Below are positions 9,143-16,416 of a DNA stretch of 64,000 bases, piece by piece. The DNA lies in assembly GCA_044869805.1 (NCBI GenBank), contig JBIOXV010000198.1:5174-69173 (forward strand), in the 5' to 3' direction. How positions within the stretch are numbered: the stretch's first letter is position 1; the number at the start of each line of letters is the position of its first letter. The notes below the pieces were generated by a model, which did not search any database, was not told the DNA's origin, and was given only the letters and a program-made list of their open reading frames with translations. The translations under genes were made by a program, and so were the position numbers. This stretch comes from CAWDVR01 sp044869805 (lineage in GTDB: Bacteria; Acidobacteriota; Thermoanaerobaculia; Multivoradales; SZUA-115).

Positions 9143-11983
9143 TCAGGTCGGCCGTTCGGAGAGCGTCGCGCGCAGCCGTTGCTGCTCGGCCCGGAAGCGC
9201 CGGCCGGCGGCCTCTGGCGAGTAGAGCTCCTGCACTCGCCGGCGCGCCGCTCCGATCCGGCCGGCGGCGCGGTCGGGGTCGTGGGCCAGCTCGAGCATCA
9301 GGGTCGCTGCGTGCTCCACGTCCGGCTCGGCCCACACCGCGCCGGCGGGATAGGGCCCGCTGGGCCGTGCCAGGGCGACCAACCGATGGTGCACCACGAA
9401 CCCGGTCTCCTCGTCGAGGAAGTCGGCGACGCCGCCATAGCCGCAGGCGATGACCGGCTTGCCGAGCAGCATGGCTTCGATCAACGGCAGGCCGAGGCCT
9501 TCCGAGCGGTGCAGGCTCACGTAGGCGTCGCAGGCGGCGAGGAGCCCGTCGAGCTCGGGCCGGGAGAGGGTCCGAGTGAGGAGGGTAACCGGCAGCTCGC
9601 GAGCTGTCTCCTCCAGGCGCGCCATGGACTCGGGCTCCATCTCCGCGTGGCTGACCTTGAGCAGCAGGTGGACGTTTCGCCGGCTCTCTCTCGCCACGCG
9701 GGAAAAGGCCCTGAGCAGGCCGGCGGGATTCTTCCGCTCGGGCACGCTGAGCGCGTCGAAGGCAAAGAAGAACAGGAAGGCGCCGGGGTCGATCCCCAGG
9801 GAAGCACGGTCTACCGACCGAGGCTGCGGTGGTCTCACGCCGGGTGGTACCCAGCGCACGGGCACCGGCGCCAGCGGTCGAAAAGCCTCGAGGCAGAACC
9901 GGCTCGGCGCCCAGACCTCGTCCACGAAGCGGAAGGACTCCGCGAAGCCGAGCGGAAAATGCGCCAGCTCCCAGAACCAGTAGCCGATCCGGTGCCCGGC
10001 CGCCCAGCCGGCGGCCGGCAACTGGCGTTGGATGGGCTCCATCATGTCGGCGTTGACGTGAAACAGGCTGATCCCATAGGGCAGGGCCTGGCGGTCGCCC
10101 GGGGCCAGGGCCAGCGGCCGGCGGGGAGGCTCTCCATCGAGGCCCTCGATGCGCGCCGGCAGCGGCCCGTCGAGCGGCCAGACGAAGCTCGCGATTCCCG
10201 CGTGCTCGAGGGCCGCGAGCGTCCCACGGCATGCCTCCCCGACGCCCGTGGGCACCCCCGGCCAGCCGACCACGTTGAGGCCCTCGAGGTCCACGGCGGC
10301 GGGCGGCACGGGCGAACCTTGCGTTGCGGAGAGCTCGGCCGGGCCACGGCCCACGGCCGTCCGCTGCGGACCGGCATCGCGCCGCCAGAGCTGGCGTTGC
10401 CAGAAGGCGAGGGCCCAGGCCCGCTGGCGAAGCGGCAGGGTACGCAGCACCGGCCGGACGAGCGACTCGGGGAGCTGGTACTCGCGCCGGCCCGAGGTGG
10501 CATACCAGAGGGCCATCCCGAGGCGGCCGGCTCCCAGCGGGTCAGGGTGTGCCCGCCGCAGGTCGGAGCGCCGGCGGTGCATCTCGAGCGCCAGGCGCGG
10601 CACCCTGGGCCTCTCCCGCGGCTCGTGAGCCGCGTCGGCCGTCAGCCAGTCGAGCTCCTCCCGGCTCAGGCTGAGGGCCTCCGGCTCCCGGGCGCCGAGG
10701 CGCGAACAGAGGCGCGCCATCACGCCCTCGCGTCGCTCGCGCTCCGCCGCCCGCTTCTCCCCTTCCTCCAGGCCAGCTTCCAGCTCGGCGTCCAGCTCCG
10801 GGTCACGTAGCTCGGCGGTCGCCGCGCTACGCGCGAACCAGCGTGCGAACCGCGGCCCGTCCACTCCCCAGGGCCGTGCGAAGGCGGTCTGGAGGTCGGG
10901 CCGCTGGTCCCAGAGCAGCCAGGCGAGACGAGGCAGCAGGATGCCGGCCGCCCCCTCGATGGGCTGCCGGAGCCAGGCGAAGAACGAGCCCGGCCCGCCG
11001 GTAGCGAATGGGTTGGGCCAGCGGAGGCCCTCGGGATCGGTTTCGCGCAACGCTTGCCGCGCCGCGGCCGGCACCGGAAGGCCGTTGTCGAAGAGCCCGT
11101 ACCGATAGGGAATGCCCTCGACATCCGGCTGGCCCTCGCTGGCGATGCGCTCGCCGTAGAGCCGGAACAGCGGCACGACGTCGGGCCGGTCGGCGAAGGT
11201 GAAGCGGTTCTGGAACTTGGAGATCAGCTCCGGCCGCCGCGGGTCGTAACCGCTGAAGTGGAGGAAGGCGAGCGGCCGGCCGTCGACCTGCCAGGTGTCA
11301 CCGTCCCGGGCGATCCGCCGGTGGCCGAGGTTCCAGTAGGCCACGTTGCAGCCGGGGTCGTGCACGATCTCGAGCCGCGGCAGGAAGGCCGGCGCGAGGT
11401 CCATCCAGCGCTGGTCGACGAACAGGCCGTGCTCGACGTCGTGCAGGCAGTGACGGTAGAGCCGACGCGCCCACCATTCGAGGAAGGCCACGGTGCGCTC
11501 GTTGAAGGCGATGCCGAGGAAGCCGAGGTTGTAGATGCCGGACAGCAGGATCTGGCGCTCCGAGGGCAGCGCCTCGTCCTCGAGCGGCGCCGTGAGGTGC
11601 GGCGTCAGCAATGCATCCGCCTCGCCCAGACGGTCGTAGAGAGCCGACAGATCGCCCAGCACCAGGATGTCGGGATCGAAGTAGCAGAGGCGCTCGCAGC
11701 CCAGAGTGCGGTTGAGGTGAAGGAGGAAGTAGGGCTTGACCGCGGTCGAGAGCTCGAGCAACGAATAGCGGAAGGCGAAGTGCTGGAACCGCTCGATGCC
11801 GAGCTCCTCCACGAAGGTTACGGCGAAGGGCTCGTCGCCGTAGTCGTGACCCGGCTGCGGCCGATCCGCGATCAGCACCTCGACCCTGCCTTCCGGGTGC
11901 CGATCGAGGAAGGATCGGGTGAAGGCCCGGGCGTAGGCGAGGTAGTTGTTGGCGACGATGGTGCAGGCGACGGGCGCAGGCAT
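9143..11983 (-). CDS. Large two-domain glycosyltransferase (GT-A-like plus GT4)
   Basis: 946 residues from ATG 11983. The N-terminal domain (about 1-300) begins PVACTIVANNYLAYARAFTR and carries a DxD-like metal motif in YFDPDILVLG (residues 101-110), as in GT8-like nucleotide-sugar transferases. A helical linker occupies about 330-540. The C-terminal domain (about 560-940) is a GT-B fold of the GT4 family, beginning VVGWPGVPTGVGEACRG and containing the E-x7-E donor motif in HRSEGLGLPLIEAM near residue 825. There is no signal peptide or membrane helix, so it should act at the inner face of the membrane or in the cytosol, adding two sugars or a repeating disaccharide to a polysaccharide or glycolipid. 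It is divergent from the GT4/GT2 pair to its right. Confidence 0.8.
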   Translation of the reverse strand: MPAPVACTIVANNYLAYARAFTRSFLDRHPEGRVEVLIADRPQPGHDYGDEPFAVTFVEELGIERFQHFAFRYSLLELSTAVKPYFLLHLNRTLGCERLCYFDPDILVLGDLSALYDRLGEADALLTPHLTAPLEDEALPSERQILLSGIYNLGFLGIAFNERTVAFLEWWARRLYRHCLHDVEHGLFVDQRWMDLAPAFLPRLEIVHDPGCNVAYWNLGHRRIARDGDTWQVDGRPLAFLHFSGYDPRRPELISKFQNRFTFADRPDVVPLFRLYGERIASEGQPDVEGIPYRYGLFDNGLPVPAAARQALRETDPEGLRWPNPFATGGPGSFFAWLRQPIEGAAGILLPRLAWLLWDQRPDLQTAFARPWGVDGPRFARWFARSAATAELRDPELDAELEAGLEEGEKRAAERERREGVMARLCSRLGAREPEALSLSREELDWLTADAAHEPRERPRVPRLALEMHRRRSDLRRAHPDPLGAGRLGMALWYATSGRREYQLPESLVRPVLRTLPLRQRAWALAFWQRQLWRRDAGPQRTAVGRGPAELSATQGSPVPPAAVDLEGLNVVGWPGVPTGVGEACRGTLAALEHAGIASFVWPLDGPLPARIEGLDGEPPRRPLALAPGDRQALPYGISLFHVNADMMEPIQRQLPAAGWAAGHRIGYWFWELAHFPLGFAESFRFVDEVWAPSRFCLEAFRPLAPVPVRWVPPGVRPPQPRSVDRASLGIDPGAFLFFFAFDALSVPERKNPAGLLRAFSRVARESRRNVHLLLKVSHAEMEPESMARLEETARELPVTLLTRTLSRPELDGLLAACDAYVSLHRSEGLGLPLIEAMLLGKPVIACGYGGVADFLDEETGFVVHHRLVALARPSGPYPAGAVWAEPDVEHAATLMLELAHDPDRAAGRIGAARRRVQELYSPEAAGRRFRAEQQRLRATLSERPT

Positions 11984-12026
11984 GGCGGCCGGGAATGTAC
12001 TACGCGGGGGCGTGGCGCGCCGGCTC

Positions 12027-12194
12027 CTAGTGGCCTGTACCGGTCGAATCGGTAGTGGACGGGCGAGCCAGTCGGCGGTCCTGGCAAGGCGCGCCGACGC
12101 AGGCATAGCTTGGACTATGTCGAGGAGGCGCAACGCAGCCAGGGCCGTCGAGGGCCGCCCAGGCGCTATCGATTGGGCCGGTACAGGCCACTAG
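12027..12194. repeat. 168-bp MITE-like element with ~30-bp terminal inverted repeats
   Basis: The left end (CTAGTGGCCTGTACCGG from 12027) is repeated inverted at the right end (finishing at 12194). The first 17 bp are identical, and the match continues with few mismatches to about 30 bp. Both ends finish in CTAG. The interior holds a second hairpin (CATAG at 12104-12108 and CTATG at 12115-12119) and no credible coding sequence. It fills the gap between the divergent glycosyltransferase genes and probably overlaps their promoters. It looks like a non-autonomous mobile or repeat element; the source transposase is not in the window. Confidence 0.75.
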
Positions 12195-12239
12195 CTTCAC
12201 CGTGGTAGCCTCGGCAAGCTCTCTTCCACCCTTCCTGGC

Positions 12240-13352
12240 ATGCGTCTCGGCATCCTGTGTCACAACTATCCGCCGCATCCCGGCGGCCTCGAGGTGATGG
12301 TGCGCGCCGTGGCGACCCAGCTCGCACGGCGCGGTCATCAGATCACCGTGGTGACGACCGCCTGGGGTGAGGCACGGGGCCGCGCCGAGGAGGGCGGAGT
12401 GGAGGTCTTCCGCCTGCCGGCGATCCACTCGAGCGAGCCCTGGGGCGTGCCCTGGCCGCTGCCGTTGGGCCCCGGCCTCGGGGCCGCGCGGCGCGCCCTG
12501 GCCGAGGTGGAGGTGCTGCACGCTCACGGTGCGCTCTATGCCACCAGCCTGCTCGCTCGCAGGGTGAGCCGCCGGCATCGCGCGCCGCTCGTCCTCACCG
12601 AGCACGTGGGCTTCGTGCGCTATCGCAGTGGGCTGGTGAACGCCGTGCAGCGGGCCGCGTGGGCGACCGTGGGCAACGCGCTCGTGGCCTCCGCCCGGGC
12701 GCTCACCACCTACAACGAGCGGGTGCTGGGCTGGCTCGAACAGCGCTACCCGGGCCGCCAGGTGCGCTTCATCGGCAACGGCGTCGACACCGCCCGTTTC
12801 CGGCCGCTGGCGCCTTCGGAGAGAGCCGACGCGCGGCGGGCCCTCGGGCTTCCCCAGGGCGAGACCCTGGTGCTCTTCGTGGGCCGAGAGATCGGCAAGA
12901 AGAACCTCGAGTTCGCCCTCGGGGCCCGGCGACCGGGCTTCCGGCTGGTGCTCTGCGGCGCTCGGCGCAAGGTGCCGGAGGGCGTGATCGACCTCGGCCT
13001 GCTGCCTCACGAGCGCATGCCGGAGGTCTACGGCTCCGTCGACCTGATGCTCAACCCCTCGGCCGGCGAGGGCTTCCCGCTGGCGCTGCAAGAGGCCATG
13101 GCCTGCGGCCTGCCGGTGGCGCTGCTCTGGGACCCCGGCTACCGGCGCTGGCTCGACCGCGACGTGCCGGCGGCCTGCGATACGCTCCCCGAGCTGGAAA
13201 CCGTGCTGCAGTCGCTGGCCGCCGAGCCGCAAGCCCGCGCCGCCCTCGGAGCGCGCGCTCGCCGGTGGGCCGAGAGCCACTGGTCCTGGGAGGCCACGGC
13301 CGCCGGCTACGAGGAGGTGTTCTTGGGGCTGCTGGCGGAGAGACGAGGATGA
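12240..13352 (+). CDS. Glycosyltransferase family 4
   Basis: 370 residues, GT-B fold. The N-terminal nucleotide-binding-like half opens MRLGILCHNYPPHPGGLEVM, the glycine-rich acceptor loop typical of GT4 enzymes; the C-terminal half has VLFVGREIGKKN (donor-binding strand and loop) and the E-x7-E element in GEGFPLALQEAMACGLPV near residue 277. No membrane helix is present. The stop overlaps the start of the GT2 gene (ATGA), so the two enzymes are translated as a pair and probably act consecutively on one glycan, likely an envelope polysaccharide or glycolipid. The start codon lacks a convincing Shine-Dalgarno and lies 45 bp after the MITE-like repeat, so the repeat probably contributes to its promoter region. 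Confidence 0.85.
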   Translation: MRLGILCHNYPPHPGGLEVMVRAVATQLARRGHQITVVTTAWGEARGRAEEGGVEVFRLPAIHSSEPWGVPWPLPLGPGLGAARRALAEVEVLHAHGALYATSLLARRVSRRHRAPLVLTEHVGFVRYRSGLVNAVQRAAWATVGNALVASARALTTYNERVLGWLEQRYPGRQVRFIGNGVDTARFRPLAPSERADARRALGLPQGETLVLFVGREIGKKNLEFALGARRPGFRLVLCGARRKVPEGVIDLGLLPHERMPEVYGSVDLMLNPSAGEGFPLALQEAMACGLPVALLWDPGYRRWLDRDVPAACDTLPELETVLQSLAAEPQARAALGARARRWAESHWSWEATAAGYEEVFLGLLAERRG

Positions 13353-14281
13353 TCGAAGAACGGGACGCGCCGGCCCTGCCGCGCGTCGCGGTGATCATCC
13401 CCTGCCGCGACGAGGCGCCGACCATCGCCAAGGTGGTGCGCGACTTCCGCGCCGCCCTGCCGCAGGCGCGCATCCTGGTGATCGACAACGCCTCGACCGA
13501 CGACACCGCACGGCTCGCCGCCGAGGCCGGGGCCGAGGTGCTGGAGGAGACGCGGCCGGGCAAGGGCTTCGCGCTGCTCACCGGGTTCCGCGCCGCGGGC
13601 GACGTGGACTACTGCCTGATGGTGGACGGCGACGACACCTACCCTGCCGAGACGGCCCACGAGCTGCTGGCCGCGGCCGAGCGCGGCGCCGACATGGTGG
13701 TGGGCACCCGGCTCGCGACCACCGAGCGCGGCGCCTTTCCCGCCGGCCATGGCGTCGGGAATCGCCTTTTTATCGTGCTGGTGAGGATGCTCCTCGGGGT
13801 GCGCACCCTGGATCTCTTCTCCGGCTACCGGCTCTTGAGCCGCCGCTTCCTGCGCACCTCGCCGCTCATCGCCCAGGGCTTCGAGGTGGAGGCCGAGCTC
13901 ACCATGCAGGCGCTCGCCCAGCGCTTCCGCGTTGCCGAGGTGCCGGTCGCCTACCGCGCGCGTCCCGAGGTAGGGGCGAGCAAGCTGCGCAGCTTCCGCG
14001 ACGGAGCGCGCATCCTGCTCGCCATCCTCGCCTTCTTCCGCGACTACCGGCCGCTCACCTTCTTCGGCTCGATCGCGCTTGTGCTGCTGTTGCTGTCGCT
14101 CGCCACCGGCGGCGTGGTGGTGGCCGAGTACCTGAGGAGCGGCCAGGTCCTGCAGATCCCCAAGGCGATCCTCGCCGCGGGCCTCTTCGTCCTCGCCGCC
14201 GTGGTCCTGACCTGCGGCGTGCTGCTGTCCTCGATCAACCGCCGCGCGGCCGAGCTCGCGGCGCTGCTGACGCGGCGGTAG
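13349..14281 (+). CDS. Membrane-anchored glycosyltransferase family 2 (dolichyl-phosphate-mannose-synthase-like)
   Basis: 310 residues from the ATG that overlaps the preceding stop by 3 bases, with GAGG just upstream. GT-A domain in residues 12-215: VAVIIPCRDEAPTIAKVV, then VIDNASTDDTARLA and the metal motif in MVDGDDTYPAE (near residue 93). Two hydrophobic helices follow near residues 232-255 and 275-298. The architecture matches polyprenyl-phosphate sugar synthases, which make lipid-linked hexose for extracytoplasmic transfer. A GT-C-like membrane protein some 8 kb downstream could be a user of such a donor, but that link is inference. Confidence 0.85.
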   Translation: MIEERDAPALPRVAVIIPCRDEAPTIAKVVRDFRAALPQARILVIDNASTDDTARLAAEAGAEVLEETRPGKGFALLTGFRAAGDVDYCLMVDGDDTYPAETAHELLAAAERGADMVVGTRLATTERGAFPAGHGVGNRLFIVLVRMLLGVRTLDLFSGYRLLSRRFLRTSPLIAQGFEVEAELTMQALAQRFRVAEVPVAYRARPEVGASKLRSFRDGARILLAILAFFRDYRPLTFFGSIALVLLLLSLATGGVVVAEYLRSGQVLQIPKAILAAGLFVLAAVVLTCGVLLSSINRRAAELAALLTRR

Positions 14282-14284
14282 GGG

Positions 14285-14322
14285 CTGGAGCCGTCGCCAG
14301 CGCGATGCGCGAGCGGCTCCAG
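14285..14322. terminator. Hairpin between convergent GT2 and M23 genes
   Basis: CTGGAGCCG at 14285-14293 pairs with CGGCTCCAG at 14314-14322 around a GC-rich loop. It lies 4 bp after the GT2 stop and 50 bp from the end of the convergent M23 gene, a good place for a bidirectional terminator; no long T-run is present. Confidence 0.5.
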
Positions 14323-14372
14323 GCGACCTGATGGCCGCCCGAGCCGCCGGGAGCTGGGTTGTCCCGCGAGCT

Positions 14373-16256
14373 CTAGAACGGCGAGAAGCCGCTGCCGATC
14401 TGCGAGAACGCGGTCCAGCCGCCGCCGCTTTGCGCGAGGTGGTGGAGGCTGTTGCCGGTCCCCCGGACCACCACCTGGAGCACACCGGCCTGGTTGATCG
14501 CCACCGGCGGGGCGGTGAGGAAGCCGCCGATGTAGCTCCAGTTGTTCCAAGTGCCGCCGGCGGTGGCCTGCGCGATGCCGTGCAGGCCGCCGGAGGTGTC
14601 GCGCACAAAGACCTGCAGACGGCCGTTGCCGTGGATCGTCACTCGAGGCCCTGAGGTCAGGACGCCGCCCCGGCTCTGCCAGGCCCCCCAGCTGCCGCCG
14701 GCCGTCGACTGCTTGATGTGGCGCAGGTCGAAGTACGGAGCGGCGCCGCGCACGAAGACCTCGAGCTTGCCATCGCTGTTGCGGATCGCCGAGGGGTGCG
14801 AGGAGATCGCCCCACCGAGCGCCTGGTAGTTGCCGAAGGCGCCACCGGCGGTGGTTTGCGCAATCTGGTTCAGGTTGTTGTTGTGGCCGCCGACGAACAC
14901 GGCCAGTCGGCCGTCGCTGTTCTTGACCACCGCCGGCCCCCAGGTGATCACCCCGCCGAGGCTCGTCCAGCTTCCCCAGGCACCGCCGGCCGCGGTCTGG
15001 GCGCGGGTCCACAAGGCGCCGTCGCTCGTGCGCATGAACACCTGCACGCGGCCATCGTTGTTGACCGCCGCCGCCGGCATCGAGCGCAGGGTGCCGCCCA
15101 GGCTGGTCCAGTTGGCGTCGAAGGTCATCGTCCCGGCGGTGGTCTGCCGCTTGGTGTAGAGCATGTAGTCGGTGCCGCGGAGGAACACCTGCACGCGGCC
15201 GTCGTTGTTGACCACCGCAACAGGCTCAGAGGTGGCCCCACCGCCGAGGTCGGTCCAGGCCGACCAGGATCCACCCGAGGTGCGCCGGCGAACCTGGGTG
15301 GTGCCGCTGGTGGTGCGGGCGAAGACGTAGAGATCCGTCCCCGAGACCACGGCGTCGCCCACACCGAGCGGTCCGGGGTAGTGGTCGATCTCATTGGCCA
15401 TCAGGTCGCCGCCCCAGCCATAGTCGATGTACGAAGCGACAAAGCCCCAGTAGGCGGCGCTGTAATTGACGGTGTGCCAGCGGTGCTTGGCTCCATCCTG
15501 ATCGGTCGTCACCAGGTCGGTCTTGTAGAGCGTGCCCTGCGCCAAGGTGGCGATGATCGAGCCGTTGAAGCTCGCGCTGCTGCGCACGTTCTGCCCGCCG
15601 ACACTGTCCGAAGCGAGGTAACCCGGCATCTGCGGCCGGCGGCTGAAGTACTCCTGCACCGGGTTGAAGTAGCCGTCCTGCTGCGGCGTGTGGCCGCTCA
15701 AGGCATAACCGGGCCCCCAGCACTGCCCGGTGGCCGGCCAGTCCTTGAACGAGCGCACCTCGAAATGCAGGTGGGAGTTGTCGCTGCCATTGAGGTCGTA
15801 GTAGGTCACCGTGCCGAGGTAGGAACCGCGGTTCACCACCTGGCCCACGGCGACGGCTGGCGCGTTCAGGTGGCCATACATGGTGTAGAACTTCGCGCCC
15901 GTGGTGGGCGTGTGCTCGATCACCACCACCTGGCCGGGATACGCCAGCCCGGCGGTGGCACAGGTGACCACGCCGTCCGCCGCCGCGTAGACGGGGGCGT
16001 TGTTGGCGCTGCCTGCATCCAGGGCGAGATCCATCGCGGCGTGCTGCCGGCCACTGAAATTGGGATTCGAATTGGCGAAGTTCTGCATCACGGTGATGCC
16101 GTAGCCGGGATAGAGCTGGCCGCCGATGATCTGCCCCATCGGCCAGTCCAGCGCGACGCTGCCGGGGGGATCGAGCGCCGCAACCGGCGGCGCGGCCAGA
16201 GCTGCCGCGGCCAGGCAGACCACGAGGCATCGCGCGAGCTTCCAAACTCTCGACAT
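14373..16256 (-). CDS. Secreted M23 peptidase with SH3-like and PLL lectin-like beta-propeller repeats
   Basis: 627 residues with a signal peptide (cleavage near residue 27, PPVAA). The LytM/M23 domain (about 30-190) shows the zinc ligands in GRQHAAMDLA, plus MYGHL and HLHFEV. A small SH3-like segment (about 205-270, GQNVRSSASFNGS) follows, then seven-odd repeats of about 45 residues to the C-terminus, each with a Gly-Arg/Lys-(Leu)-x-V-F-V-R core and a Trp-x-x-W pair. These repeats match the PLL family of fucose-binding beta-propellers. The enzyme should be exported, cleave peptide bridges in peptidoglycan and dock on sugars. A GGAGGAACGTC precedes the ATG. It might be a lytic weapon or a cell-separation enzyme; no immunity gene is evident. 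Confidence 0.85.
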   Translation of the reverse strand: MSRVWKLARCLVVCLAAAALAAPPVAALDPPGSVALDWPMGQIIGGQLYPGYGITVMQNFANSNPNFSGRQHAAMDLALDAGSANNAPVYAAADGVVTCATAGLAYPGQVVVIEHTPTTGAKFYTMYGHLNAPAVAVGQVVNRGSYLGTVTYYDLNGSDNSHLHFEVRSFKDWPATGQCWGPGYALSGHTPQQDGYFNPVQEYFSRRPQMPGYLASDSVGGQNVRSSASFNGSIIATLAQGTLYKTDLVTTDQDGAKHRWHTVNYSAAYWGFVASYIDYGWGGDLMANEIDHYPGPLGVGDAVVSGTDLYVFARTTSGTTQVRRRTSGGSWSAWTDLGGGATSEPVAVVNNDGRVQVFLRGTDYMLYTKRQTTAGTMTFDANWTSLGGTLRSMPAAAVNNDGRVQVFMRTSDGALWTRAQTAAGGAWGSWTSLGGVITWGPAVVKNSDGRLAVFVGGHNNNLNQIAQTTAGGAFGNYQALGGAISSHPSAIRNSDGKLEVFVRGAAPYFDLRHIKQSTAGGSWGAWQSRGGVLTSGPRVTIHGNGRLQVFVRDTSGGLHGIAQATAGGTWNNWSYIGGFLTAPPVAINQAGVLQVVVRGTGNSLHHLAQSGGGWTAFSQIGSGFSPF

Positions 16257-16416
16257 GACGTTCCTCCATTCTCGCTTTCACGCTAAAAAAGATCCGGGGG
16301 ACATTCCCTGCGCCCGAGACTAGAGGTCGAAAGCGACGAAGCCGTTCGCGAATCGTTACGGCAGCGGCGGCGGTTGTCCCGCCTGGCGGGCCCGGCGATA
16401 CCCTGGCAGGCGAACC

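Noticed and set aside
9060..10232. Extension of the SSB-like gene far upstream in the same frame
   Set aside because: It lies in another frame of the glycosyltransferase gene on the same strand and is Arg/Ala/Gly-rich; the protein-like part begins at MRNDILLTG.
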